From positions 566,856-630,855 of the forward strand of contig JAJVDF010000300.1 in assembly GCA_022410635.1 (NCBI GenBank): a stretch of DNA of 64,000 nucleotides, read 5' to 3'. Below the pieces are notes generated by a model that saw only the letters and a list, made by a program, of their open reading frames with translations, made no database searches and was not told the origin of the DNA. Made by a program: the position numbers and the translations under genes. Source of the stretch: Tretioscincus oriximinensis (taxonomy: Eukaryota; Chordata; Lepidosauria; Squamata; Gymnophthalmidae). This document shows, piece by piece, positions 42,250 to 52,701 of this stretch; position 1 is the first letter of the stretch; every line of letters starts with the position of its first letter.

Positions 42250-42359
42250 CTTAAGGAATAAAAAATAAAGAGAAAGGGCAGAACAGGATGTTGGATGAGG
42301 TGAGCAGGACTCATATTGGGATTTTATCATTATAAGTAATAAGAGTTCAACATTCCAAG

Positions 42360-42700
42360 CAAGAAATTGCAATTAGATAAATGGGGACCATCAGGATGTG
42401 GTGGGGGAGATGAAAAAGGATGTAAGCTGCTTTGAGACCTTTTGGGTGAGAAAAGTGGGGCATAAAAACCCAGTTCCTCCTCCTCCTCTTCTTCCACTTC
42501 CTCTTCTTTCACTTCTTGCACTTCTTCTTCTTCTTCCACTTTTTCCTCTTCCTCTTCCTCTTCCTCTTCCTCTTCCTCTTCTTTCTCTTCCTCTTCCTCT
42601 TCCTCTTCCTCTTCCTCTTCCTCCTCCTCCTCCTCCTCCTCCTCCTCCTTCTTCTTCTTCTTCTTCTTCTTCTTCTTCTTCTTCTTCTTCGCAGTATCAA
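42360..42700 (+). repeat. SINE 3' tail expanded into a long (CTT/CTC)n tract
   Basis: A type-2 SINE 3' end (ctgctttgagaccttttggg, gagaaaagtggggcataaa) leads into about 210 bases of ctc, tcttcc, cct and ttc units. Pro/Leu/Ser and Arg/Lys frames here are not genes. Confidence 0.85.
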
Positions 42701-42719
42701 GAGGCTCCTAACACATCAG

Positions 42720-43998
42720 GATTGGAGTAGCTAGGCAGAGTAGAAAGTCCCAACTGCTGCATCCACTAGCTACACAGAATTGTTCTCTATTTTTAACCTT
42801 TTTTCTTAGTATATTTATACCAAATACACAATAGACCTCAGAGGACTATCAGAGGTCCAAGAAGGTTCATGTGGGGGCAGACATTCTTAAAGATAAGGGA
42901 ATCCGATGTGAAATCTAACCTGGGGTACATTGCTTAAAAATGGCAAAACAATAGCTTTTTCGCTATGGTTGCATTCTCACTCGGGGGGTGGGGGGGGTGG
43001 GAACGGGATCAAAATCTATGTGGCTTTGCGCTGGGCAGTTCCCCTATAATCCACAGGGAGGGCGCTTTCGCGGTGCTTTGTTCGCAAACCCACACGTCAT
43101 CGGAATGTTGTCTTCCCCCAGAAGCNATGTAGGTGCAGTTTTTCCAAATTTCAGCTAACCGTGTTCTGGCTTTGGTTTGCCCACAGTGGGAGTGCCTTGG
43201 TGCAAATTTTGCATCGCACCACTGTTATGCCTCCATTTCGCTCTATCCTACGAGGAGGCAACNGCAGTTTTTAAATTTTGTTGTGGTTGGGTTCTAATTT
43301 TGTGCAAAATTCAATATCTACATAGCAGTATTAATTTTTTGTAATTATGATTGTGCGCAAAACTTGGACACTTTTTTGAAAAAGGAAAGAAAAGATGGAG
43401 TGGAAGACATTCAAAAAACAGATTGCTTAACCAACGTAGCTGTTAACTCCAGAATCCAGCTGAAATGGAGCTGGAAACGGAAGAAAACGGCGTAGGGGAA
43501 TTGAAGTTGCTTTGGGGTTCTCAAAACCACTCCTTTCGCTCCCGTGAGAACGCAGCCTCTGTGTTGCAACAGCACCATAACATACCTCTTTAGCACCTTA
43601 GTATATTCCTCCTAATAGGCTACATGGCATTGAAAAGTTAAAGGACGCCTGTTATGTATGGTACTGACATCATAAATTATGGAAAGGAGCCCAAAGTCAG
43701 AACTTTGAACTAAGCACCCAGGAGCCAGGAATAATAATATTTAGAGGAAGCGGCTATAAATTGCTCTGACTCAGTGAACCATAAAGTAATTAAGCATGAT
43801 ATTGTGGGGAAGGATTTCCCATTGTCATCATTTTGGAACTAAGGACTTATGAGCTGTTAAACTATGTTGTACGGCATGANCAGCATGTGTGGCAAAGCTC
43901 AAAAAAATGCAGAGGAAGAAAAATTCAATCTAATACTTGTACAAAAATTACTGAGGGACAACAAAGAGTTCTAAACAACATCTAAACTAAGGCCTTCT
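42720..43998. other. Unclassified, possible hAT-like remnant inside
   Basis: ggttgcattctcac at 42966 and gtgagaacgcagcc at about 43541 form an inverted pair 590 bp apart, suggesting a DNA element. No target duplication was found. No exon seen. Confidence 0.3.
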
Positions 43999-44000
43999 CC

Positions 44001-44192
44001 TAGGCTGACCAGATGACCCCGGGGGGGGGGGGGGTTGAACACCCATTTTTGGGGTGCTTCCCGTTTTTTTCTGAGGAAAAGAAATTTGAAAAAATAACTT
44101 TTTTTGAAAAAGATTTCCTCAGAAAAAACTGTGAGGCACCCCAAAACTGGGCTTTCAACCCCCCCCAAAAAAGGGGTCATCTGGTCAGCCTA
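44001..44192. mobile_element. GGCTGACCAGATG fold-back MITE
   Basis: taggctgaccagatgacccc to ggtcatctggtcagccta, arms over 80 bp complementary. Confidence 0.9.
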
Positions 44193-44194
44193 CA

Positions 44195-44990
44195 CTATAT
44201 CAACCTGCCTGTGCGTTAAGATCCACAGTGGAGACCCTCCTAATTGTATGCCTTCAGTGGCAGAGAGGGTGGGAATCCAGGATAGGGCATGCAACCTTCT
44301 GGTTCCTGGCACAGGGTTTGCTAAAAATCCCCAAACTCAGATAACCCCAAATTCAGATATTGTTTGCCATTGTTTTAAAATGTGAATTTTGTACTGCTTT
44401 TACTGTTGGCTTCCCTAAGATCTTCGAGTATAGGGCAGAGTATATGTATATGTATATATATATGTGAATGTATATATACTCGAATATATATAAAATATAT
44501 ATATATTCTTTATTTTGCAATAATACAGATACATTTATCATTTAGTCTAGGTGGTACAAACATCGTTCTGAAGAAGGATTTAACCAATAACAGTGACTGT
44601 ATCTAGAATTGTTGCTCTAGGTCAAGTTAGAGATTATAATCTATGGAGACCCTTTGGTTGATTTTCGATGGGAGAAATTTGAAGGTAGCTCAGTTTCTCA
44701 TATAGATACGAGCCTTGAAGTGGGAAGGTGGATGCCAAGATACGACACTTCTTATTATATTATGGATGTGGCATGTGTGACACATAAAGCAACATTTGGT
44801 AGTCAAACAAAACAAGATCGCTTTCAGGTCATGAAAATTGGAGAAACCAAGTTTAACAAGGTTATGTCTTTTCTTCATTCTTTTGAACCAAAATCACATC
44901 ACTATTCCAATTTAAAAATGCCACTTCAAAAGATAATAATTTTTTAAAAAAAACATAGTTACCACTTTGGAACTAGGAATCCTCCGGCGT
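44195..44990. other. Intron sequence with SINE-tail and (TA)n remnants
   Basis: A SINE-like tail (agatcttcgagtatagggca) at 44418 leads into a tatatgtata run at 44440-44510. The plus frame at 44654-44947 has no family match. Confidence 0.35.
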
Positions 44991-44999
44991 TGCTTGTAC

Positions 45000-45060
45000 C
45001 TATTGAGTAGCCTGTTCCATGGGGACCTCTCTGGTTTTGAAGGGTCTTCTTGACGATTTT
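45000..45060 (-). CDS. Exon 4 of unnamed minus-strand gene (61 bp)
   Basis: The acceptor is ttttatttcatacag and the donor gtacaa. Read straight after exon 2 (phase 1) it gives Glu-Asn-Arg-Gln-Glu-Asp-Pro-Ser-Lys-Pro-Glu-Arg-Ser-Pro-Trp-Asn-Arg-Leu-Leu-Asn, and it leaves in phase 2, fitting exon 6. Read after exon 3 (phase 0) a different open frame results. The first reading resembles the other exons in composition and is preferred. Confidence 0.55.
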
Positions 45061-45362
45061 CTGTATGAAATAAAATCCATCATAAGACTGCAGACTTAAA
45101 AGGCAGCACCAGGAGCCCCTAGTTTTCAATCCTTTGAAACTGCCCCTTAAAGTGGGGAAATTATAGCAGTTGTTGGAAGGAAGATTCCATGGGCAGAAGA
45201 TCAAGGCCACAGATAAGGACATAAGAACCCAAGAGGAGCCCTGCTGTATGGTGCCAGAGTCCAGCCTTCTGTTTCACTCAGAGGCCCATCAATTGCACCT
45301 AGGCAGTCTAAAGCAGAAGAAGGCAAAATCTTCACCTGTTCTCAACTCTTGGAAAAGGGACT

Positions 45363-45470
45363 TGCCATCCACATGCTAGTGTAGACTATGGCAGGCCTCG
45401 AATACAGCCTGCCATAGTCTATACTGGCATAAGGATGAGCCAAAATGGGCCTGCCATAGTCTATGCTGGG
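45363..45470. mobile_element. GTCCACA-type palindromic MITE inside CR1
   Basis: ttgccatccacatgctagtg, gactatggcaggc, gcctgccatagtctat, present twice in part. Confidence 0.65.
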
Positions 45471-45683
45471 CCACCAATTGCACATGGGCAGCCTGAATCT
45501 TCACCAAATGGTACTTCAGAAATCCTGCCTGTTGCTCCATCAAGAGATCCATCCTAGTAGCTATTTATACTCTTGGCTTCCATGAATTTATCTAATCCTA
45601 GTCCAGCTATCCAAGGTGCTAGCTACCACCACCTCTTTTGGAAGCCAGTTCCACAGATCTATGACCCTCTTGGTGAACAAACA

Positions 45684-45764
45684 AACTACTCAAAACAATT
45701 AAGGGAACACTTTAATGTACCCTGTTAAAGCGTTCCCTTAATTGTTTTGAGCAGTATATATTCC
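45684..45764. mobile_element. Tc1/mariner-like mini-MITE inside CR1
   Basis: actcaaaacaattaaggg ... cccttaattgttttgagcag, flanked by ta-rich bases. Confidence 0.8.
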
Positions 45765-46200
45765 CTTGTCTGTCCCCACTGTCGCCCAACACTTTCAAGG
45801 AATAATATATGGGTTTCACTGTTTGAATTGAATTAGTGAAATAAATCAACTTTCCCATGGTATTCTAATTTATTGAGATGCACTGTTACGCAGCTAGTGC
45901 CCTTCTTGATGGGTTCACCTGATGTGACGCATGAGATATTTAACTTTATCTAACTTCATGCTTTAACTGTCCTCTACAGATTGCATCATCATAACTATCC
46001 ACGGTGTGAAGAAAGTCCTGTGAGGTTCCACTAAGCAAAGAAAGGCCTCTCATGATGGTCTCCAGGGGGATTCTTTTGAAATTCCCTCTCTTCCAAGCTT
46101 TCAGCAGAGTCATAGCAGACAGTTGCAATGCCCAAATTTTACACCCCATCTGCCCCCCGCCAGAGCAAGCACCCAGCACTCCCTCCCAGGCTCCTCTTAC

Positions 46201-46241
46201 CTGACATGGCACAAAATAGAACTTTGGTTTTGGCTTTGAAA
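46201..46241 (-). CDS. Exon 3 of unnamed minus-strand gene (41 bp, optional?)
   Basis: The acceptor is ttcttctcatcttgcag and the donor gtaagag, both good. It adds 14 residues: Val-Ser-Lys-Pro-Lys-Pro-Lys-Phe-Tyr-Phe-Val-Pro-Cys-Gln. Phase 1 in, phase 0 out, matching exon 2 and the long form of exon 5. Because exon 2 to exon 4 is also phase-compatible, this exon may be used alternatively. Confidence 0.45.
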
Positions 46242-46439
46242 CTGCAAGATGAGAAGAAAAACCCTCACCTTCCATCCAGTAGCATCAGAACAGATGTAAC
46301 ACGCAGGAAAGGGGGGCTGTTTTGCTGCTCCCACTGCTATCAAAGCCAAAAATCAAAGCTTTATAGTGCCTTTCGGACAGAGGGAAAGAGCGACCTGGTT
46401 GCCGCCATTCCCATGCCTCTGGGAGTACCTGGAAGCCAG

Positions 46440-46880
46440 AGGCATGGGAATGGCAGCAACATGACAGCCCGTGCATTAGGATCTCAAGGAGAAGGCCTTC
46501 AGGAAGTCCCTCCCCTTATCGGAGGGGCAAGGGATAGAGGCACAGAGGACAGCCTTCTCTGTGGTGGCTCCTACACACTGGAAAAGCCTCCCTCCAGAGG
46601 CCCGCCAGGCACCTATACTGTATACCTTTTGGCACCTGGTAAAAACACATCTCTTCACCCAGGCTGCCTTTGCGTTCTGTCATTCCAGGCTGGNTGGGTG
46701 AGTTGGAGAGAGGGAAGGAGAGGGGGGAGGGAGGAAACGGATTTTGTAAAAATGTTTTATTAGTGTGTATTTTTTTNAAAAAAAAATCTTGATCTTCTGT
46801 TACCTGCAACCCTGGGACCAACGGTGAAAAGTGGAATACACTGGTGGATAATTTTAAATAAATAAATAAATATATTTCTT
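46440..46880 (+). mobile_element. LINE 3' end (L2/CR1-like, tentative)
   Basis: ttctctgtggtggctcctac, ctccctccagaggcccgcca and ctcttcacccaggctgcctt are typical of the C-terminus and 3' end of a reptile LINE. It ends in (aaat)n. Confidence 0.55.
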
Positions 46881-46904
46881 CATCCAGCAATTCATGGTGT
46901 AAAC

Positions 46905-47021
46905 TAGGCTGACCAGATGACCCCTTTTGGGGGGAGGGGTGAATTCCTCAGCAAAAAACGTGAGGCATTCCCAAACTGGGTTTCTGCCCCCCACCCCAAA
47001 ACGGGTCATCTGGTCAGCCTA
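46905..47021. mobile_element. Shortest GGCTGACCAGATG element, 117 bp, perfect target duplication
   Basis: taggctgaccagatgacccc to gggtcatctggtcagccta. Direct repeat gtgtaaac at 46897-46904 and 47022-47029. This 8-bp duplication is the clearest evidence that the short fold-back family moves by hAT-type transposition. Confidence 0.95.
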
Positions 47022-47368
47022 GTGTAAACTAATGCTTCCCCCCAACCCCAACCCATCCAACATTTAACATTTTCAGTANTAGTTCCAGTGGCATCCTTAA
47101 TTTTAATGTAGATATTTTTGTAAACCGCTTTGAGATTATTATTTCTTTTAAAAAAAGAAGAAGCAGAAAACAGAATATAAATGTTGCAGTTGATTAATTG
47201 GTTGCAATTTTATAGGATTGAAAAGTATCGTTTCCTGAAAACTCACATGTAACTTAAGGACTTCTGAATGGGCTGGGAGCTGCTAACATTTGGGAAATAA
47301 GGGACTGTAATTTTTGTCCCCCAGCTGCAAATCAAGTGTACCAGCACCAGCCCTCCTACCACGCTTAC

Positions 47369-47481
47369 CTTTCAACAGGTGCTCTTTCTCGTCTTCAGCA
47401 CTGCCCTCTTGGACGTCTGCTACAGATTCGACAGCCATGCAGGCCCCATCGGCTGCAGAGAGGTTCTGCGTGGCTCCATCC
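47369..47481 (-). CDS. Exon 2 of unnamed minus-strand gene (113 bp)
   Basis: The acceptor is ttttgtgtttag and the donor gtaagc. Only one of three frames is open, and it is the frame predicted from exon 1 (phase 2 in). It encodes Asp-Gly-Ala-Thr-Gln-Asn-Leu-Ser-Ala-Ala-Asp-Gly, then Val-Glu-Ser-Val-Ala-Asp-Val-Gln-Glu, then Glu-Asp-Glu-Lys-Glu-His-Leu-Leu-Lys. It is acidic, probably disordered, and leaves in phase 1. Confidence 0.65.
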
Positions 47482-47554
47482 CTAAACACAAAACACCATT
47501 ATACGGAATTCTATACACAAAAATATTTTGTTGGATTCCTGTTCCTTGAAGAAG

Positions 47555-47862
47555 AAGAAAAAGAGAAAGAGAAGGAGAAGAAGAATCGAGTTTTTATACC
47601 CCGCTTTTTTCCTCAGCGGCTTACAGGGTTAATTTCCACCTGAAGGCTTACATCTTATTCTGTCTTCCCCACCAGGTTAATGATGGTACTCATTTATCTA
47701 ATTGAAATGCAGATTACAAATTTGCTTCTCTTTCAAATAGCTGAGCTGGCTAGAGCTGTGCACTCACCACTCCCCCCTGTCCGACACAAGGCTTCAAAAC
47801 CCCATCTCCCAGATGAAAGACCGTCTCCTTAGCGTCTGAGCCATTCGTGCCTGCACTAGACC
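47555..47862 (-). mobile_element. tRNA-derived SINE (type 2), near complete
   Basis: From the minus strand: head gcacgaatggctcagacgct, B-box-like ggggttttgaagcc, body agctcagctatttgaaag, 3' end ccgctgaggaaaaaagcggg and (ttc)n. It lies just upstream of exon 2, in intron 1. Confidence 0.75.
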
Positions 47863-47923
47863 TATACGTAGAATCATAGAACTGGATGTGTCACTCCAAG
47901 GTCATCGGGTCTAACCTCCTGCT

Positions 47924-47924
47924 C

Positions 47925-47978
<54 letters not shown>

Positions 47979-47979
47979 T
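47924..47979. repeat. (AGT)n microsatellite
   Basis: About 18 pure agt units, apparently grown at the end of a CR1 fragment (47868-47923). Confidence 0.95.
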
Positions 47980-47997
47980 GGGTTACAGTAATGCAAT

Positions 47998-48227
47998 GGA
48001 CTCTATCCCTCCTACTACCTCCCTCGCTCCCTCCCATCCCTCTTTCATTTGCCTCTTCTTTCTTTCGTTACTTCTTTTGTTCCTTTTTTCCTTTTCCTTT
48101 CTTCTTTCATCCATTCCTTCCTTTATTCTTTCTTCCTTTCCTTCTTTCCCGTCTTCCTTATCTTCTGAGCTCTGTCGCTGGTCTTTATACCTTGGAATGN
48201 TGGACTGTGTGGTATGTGTTTTAATAT
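47998..48227 (-). repeat. Pyrimidine-rich tract of the recurrent purine-tract family
   Basis: Inverse of the unit at 2378-2830: ttccttcttt-type runs followed by ttctgagctctgtc and gaatgntggactgtgtgg. Confidence 0.8.
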
Positions 48228-48308
48228 ATACTGCTCAAAACAATTAAGGGAACACTTTAACATACACTGTTATATTAAAGTGTTCCCTTAGTTGTTTTGA
48301 GCNGTATA
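48228..48308. mobile_element. Tc1/mariner-like mini-MITE
   Basis: tatactgctcaaaacaatta to ttgttttgagcngtatata. One arm has a single change (ttagttg). Confidence 0.85.
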
Positions 48309-48329
48309 TATACAGATGATGATGATTTA

Positions 48330-48419
48330 TAAAGTGCTATCAATGTACTAAACCATTCCAGACAGGTGGCTGTCCAGCTTCCGAAAACCTCCAGATAAGA
48401 AGAATTTGCCACCTCCTCA
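48330..48419 (-). mobile_element. CR1 fragment, left part (continues at 50179)
   Basis: ttccagacaggtggctgtcc and atttgccacctcctca belong to the second CR1 subfamily. The right part, 50179-50322, has ttgccatttcatcttattgc. Confidence 0.65.
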
Positions 48420-50178
48420 TAGGCTAACCAGATGACCCCTTTTTTTGGGGGTGGAAAACCCGTTTTTGGGGTCCCTTCCGTTTTTTTCTGAGGAAAATGT
48501 TCATCTTACCGAAATTCCTATTTCTATTTCAAGCACTCCCCATGGATATTCCAGAAACCAAAATCAAATTATGGGATAATCAAATTAAAATGTGGGTACT
48601 AAATCAGAAAAGAAATAGAATCCCAAATAGAATGCTCTACTCAAAAAGACAACAATTAGGTTGGGGACTGCCCTCTCTAGGAATATACTTCGACACATTC
48701 CAGATTAATCGGATACTCCGTATGGAGTATGAGAGAGANAAAAAGCCAATAAGATTAGAGCTGGCCGCTAATAACATGCAGGCCAAAACGATTCTAGACC
48801 CAGCCTCAAAAAAAGACAGACCAAAACTTGGCTGACTCCCCTGATATCCACATATAGGAGGTGGAGATTAAATTGGAAGCATCTCACAATAAACTGGAGA
48901 CATGTTGCCTCCATCAATGCACTGAATTCCANGGGGGACCACAGTTTGAATCTGTATATAGATTTTCTAAAATTTCATGACTATAAGTGCTTAAGGGATC
49001 TTTTCGACCAAGACGGTTCCCCTGCTGATATGAGATTAATTAGAAATCTAACGGTAAACTTGGGCCAGAGGTACTGGCTACAAGAACTTTCATTACAGAA
49101 CCAATTGACCTCTCAGGATTTAAGGAACAGCATGAGAGGAAGATCCATCTTAGAAACGGAAGATCCATCTTAGAAATCCATTATTAGAAAGCTAATAAAA
49201 GGGGAGAGGAAACTGACAAAAATATTATACGATTTGATCTCAAAAGATAAATATAATAATCTTGAGCTCCTCACCGAGTCCTGGGGAATGGAATTCCCTC
49301 AGATAGTACCTGCTTGGTCTCTATGGGTTAACCGCTTTCTTAAACAATGGGACTTCAGAATCAGGGAGACCCAATTAAAGAAAATCTCTAGGTGGTACCG
49401 CACCCCAGCCCAATTATCCCATATTTCTGCAACTTCACCTTCGTGTTGGAATGGGTGTGGTAGTAGAGGGACGTACCTTCATATGTGGGGGCATTGCCCC
49501 CAAATAATAAGGTTCTGGAATGATATTAGANATCAAATCAAGTTAGCCACAGATATTATAATTCCAGAATCCANCGAAACTTGGTTCTTTGGTGTAATGG
49601 ATTCTCGGACTATCTCAAACACTGATAATTTAGGTATAAACAGTGCTATTATGGCTGGGCATATGGTAGTCGCAAAAGAATGGAAATACCATCAAAATTG
49701 GACCATAGAGGAATGGTGGAAATATGTAATCAAATTTATTACTTTTGACATCCTACAGTCCATACGATTACAATCCATAGGTATCTACCTCAAACCACAC
49801 TGGTCTGATAAGTGGCAAAAATTTATCACCTACGGCCATTCGCCACGGGCTCATACCTTGTTACGACAAGCTGTTCAAACATTCATTGAATCACGTTGGA
49901 TTATTTAGGCTGCTTTTAGCATGATAGGTTACATCAATACTATGTTCTATTGTGCGGGTGGGGTCTCGGGGGGTAGTTTTTTACTTTGATATTGTTTGTT
50001 ATTTTTTTCTGTTATGTTATGTTTGGTTATATTATTCTGTAAAAACCAATAAAAATTTATATGTGAAAAAAAAAGAATTAAAAAAAACTTTTTGGGAAAA
50101 ACTTTCCTCAGAAAAAACTGGGAGGCACCCCAAAAACGGGTTTTCAACCCCCCCAAAAAAGGTCATCTGGTCAGCCTA
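48420..50178. mobile_element. GGCTGACCAGATG fold-back MITE split by an L1
   Basis: Left arm 48420-48496 (taggctaaccagatgaccc, aaacccgtttttggggtccc) and right arm 50090-50178 (ggcaccccaaaaacgggttt, catctggtcagccta) pair with one another, but 1.6 kb of L1 occupies the turn. Confidence 0.9.
48497..50085 (+). mobile_element. 5'-truncated L1 LINE (ORF2 C-terminus and 3' end)
   Basis: The plus strand begins Met-Phe-Ile-Leu-Pro-Lys-Phe-Leu-Phe-Leu-Phe-Gln, the typical start of the L1 ORF2 C-terminal region. It later shows Cys-Trp-Asn-Gly-Cys-Gly, then Tyr-Leu-His-Met-Trp-Gly-His-Cys-Pro, the L1 Cys/His motif, and ends at a stop near 49908. A frame change near 48820, a 20-bp tandem repeat at 49139-49178 and N bases interrupt it. 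The 3' end has aataaa at about 50049 and an A-rich tail. No ORF1, endonuclease or reverse-transcriptase core, so it is dead. Confidence 0.9.
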
Positions 50179-50322
50179 TCTCTAGCATCCTATTTGACTG
50201 GCTGATCAGCCTTACAATCAGAAAAGGNTTTTTTTCTAATCTGTATTTACTCCCTTGCCATTTCATCTTATTGCTTCTAGTCCTTCCATGCACCAATGAG
50301 AACATGACTGATCCCTCTATTC

Positions 50323-50707
50323 CAGTGATGGCAAACCTTTGGCGCTCGGTATGTCAAAATCCGTAAAAAAAACCTAGCTTAACTTGGGTGCCGTGTCATA
50401 TCAAGAAATAGCCATAATTTTGANGTATCTGTAGCTTTGTGGCTTTTTTGTTGCTAAATTTCATTTGCTAAATCTTCAATTGAAGGTTGGTATTTCATAC
50501 ATTTCAAACGCTACTAACTTCATCTGTCAGTTTCTTTTATTGGTTTTAATATTATTTAATGCTGAGAATCTGCGCATGCGCCAATTTTTTTCCCTAATTT
50601 TTAAAAAAATAACTCTTAAATTTTAATTTAATCAGGGCTGTGGTGTGTCACCCAGAATGTCTTGACGTGTCACCTTTGACCCACGTGTCATAAGTTAGCT
50701 ATCACTG
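50323..50707 (+). mobile_element. Complete hAT-like element N3, 385 bp
   Basis: Ends cagtgatggcaaacc and agctatcactg. Perfect 8-bp duplication ctctattc at 50315-50322 and 50708-50715. No coding capacity. It lies in the right half of the CR1 fragment. Confidence 0.9.
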
Positions 50708-50734
50708 CTCTATTCCATGGCTGCCCTTCAGATA

Positions 50735-50855
50735 TTTATTTTTTAATTTTATTTAAACCCTACCCTGTACCCAAAGGTCAGCCAACCAAAGGGCGCCCCA
50801 GCTAGCCTTTCATTCTTTACTCCACAAAGGACATCCTGTGAAGTAGGCAGGGCTA
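50735..50855 (-). mobile_element. Sauria-type SINE, 3' part
   Basis: ttttatttaaaccctaccct, cagccaaccaaagggcgccc, actccacaaaggacatcctg. Confidence 0.7.
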
Positions 50856-52500
50856 CGCTTAAGGCTTCATTCCCATTCGCTACAAATCCAGGGGGAAGAA
50901 AGAAGCGTCTGGACTCACANCTATGAGAATGCTTTATTTCATGACGCTGAGAAATAACGGGGCAACGGGAAGGTGTGTGGATGCACCCTGAGCAAAAGAT
51001 AGCTCTTAAGTCCCAAGCCTTAATACCAGCAGTTATGGTTGATCTAAAAATGGCCCATACACTAGACATAGGCTGCATTCCCATTTCCACTTAATGCGNA
51101 CACAACCGCAAAGCCAAAGTCCATCGTTCCGACTGTGTTACCATAAAAACNGGCTCNGAAGTGCTGCAGCGTCGCTCTAAACGCNCACCACAGGTTTCTG
51201 CTCCACAGTTCATGGTGAAATTGCGTCTTCATTGCTGCTTTTTGTAATTTGCGCCACTTGTACTCTGACAGTGGTGAACAGGCAACAAAAAGCAAGCGAG
51301 AGAGCAGGGCCTGGGGACTCTTTTGTTTGGCATTCCCTCCAGGCTTAGCAGTGTCCCTCCCTCCTCTGGAAAAAATTTTTTTTCCAGCTGCTGCAGCCCG
51401 ATGAAAGAGACTCATTGAGCACTCTCAGCTCACAGCAATGGGGGCGTTAACGTGGAAAGAACGCTCAGGGAATGCGCAGGTAAAATTAAGCCCTCACTTC
51501 GCTTTCATTTTGGAATGATAAAAACTGTTTTCTATTCCCTTTTAAATGGATGCAAACATAGGGGCTTTTTGGCTATGAATCATTTCCATCAGACCCCTGA
51601 ATTGCTGAAGGCACAGGGATCACCTGTTAGTTTGGTGCAACCTGGTATTGTTTATTTAGTGATTTTATTTTATTTATTTATTTAAAATCATTCCTATCCC
51701 GCCCTTCATCTTTCGTCCCAGGGCGGGTAACAAAAAAATCAAGAAAACTAAAAAAATACACACATTAATAAAATACTTTAGAAGGTCAATGCCCTCCCTT
51801 CCTCCTGCCAACCCTCCCTCCCTAGAAGGACAGACTGCAGAGGGAGCTACAGCATTTAAGGGTCAAACTCCTGGGTGAAAAGGTATGTTTTTGCCTGGCG
51901 ACGAAGTCTATAGCATGTGAGCCTCTAAAGCAGGGGTAGGGAACCTTTTTTCGGCCAGGTATTTACAAGATCCCATGAGAACCATGCATGGGCAGGTCTA
52001 TATGGGAGAAGGTGTATGAACATGAGTCACCATAGAAGGACCAGGATGGACACTTGCACAGCCACCAGAATTAGGCGTGAGAACGGGACGAAAAGAAAGC
52101 AAACTTCAGCAGCTACATATGTTAGCCAGTCTGATAGTATTTAAGCTGGCTGACAACATCCCAAAGAGTGGCAAACGGCAGGCGGAAGAGTGTAAAAAAC
52201 AGCCAGCGATCTGCATGTCCCATCGGGAAGCGTAAAATCCCCTTGAAGCCTATGCAAAGCTGTCTTTGCATAGTGAAAGTCTTTGTTTTGTGAAAGGGAT
52301 ATTCACCCTGGGCCCTGCCAGCTTGNCTTCGGTTCTTCTGCCTAGTGAAATGCCTAAAAGTTTCACTACAAATAACTTTCCCTCCACACGCAGCAAGAAA
52401 TGTCCTTCTTCATGCATTCTACCTACAGATCCCTGAAGCTCTGGTTAAAAAAATCCATAAAGCAAAACCCAGTTCCAATATCCTACCTGGTGTCACCCTT
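50856..52500. other. Intron 1 sequence, mostly unclassified
   Basis: A LINE/SINE-type tail in reverse lies at about 51657-51730 (cccgcccttcatctttcgtc). A truncated hAT end (caggggtagggaacctttt) is at 51931. The rest is unrecognised. Confidence 0.35.
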
Positions 52501-52503
52501 TTA

Positions 52504-52643
52504 AGGCCCTGTCCACACGGAGCCCCATCCTGGGCTATACCTCAGAACTAGGAGCCTGCCATACACATACTAGTGTACACTATGGCAGACCACGTCAGTG
52601 TCCTGAGATGTGACCTGGAAAAAAGGTCCATGTGGACAGGTCC
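52504..52643. mobile_element. Complete GTCCACA-type palindromic MITE
   Basis: Both outer ends kept: ggccctgtccacacggagcc and ggtccatgtggacagg. Inside are actaggagcctgccatacac and gtacactatggcag. It defines the family boundaries. Confidence 0.8.
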
Positions 52644-52701
52644 AAAGTGAACATTCACAGACCACTTGGGACTTGCAAAATAAACAAGACCCAACACTCA
52701 C

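Larger units (their letters stand above)
45205..45790 (-). mobile_element. CR1/L3-type LINE 3' fragment with two nested MITEs
   Basis: cataagaacccaagaggagc, cagagtccagccttctgttt, then tctatgaccctcttggtgaa blocks in inverse order. Interrupted at 45363-45470 and 45684-45764. Confidence 0.8.

Noticed and set aside
42398..42734. Pro/Leu, Ser and Arg/Lys repeat proteins
   Set aside because: All derive from the (CTT/CTC)n tract. No gene context.
44654..44947. 97-residue plus-strand frame
   Set aside because: No family match, no flanking splice signals, and opposite strand to the surrounding gene. Possibly an old repeat.
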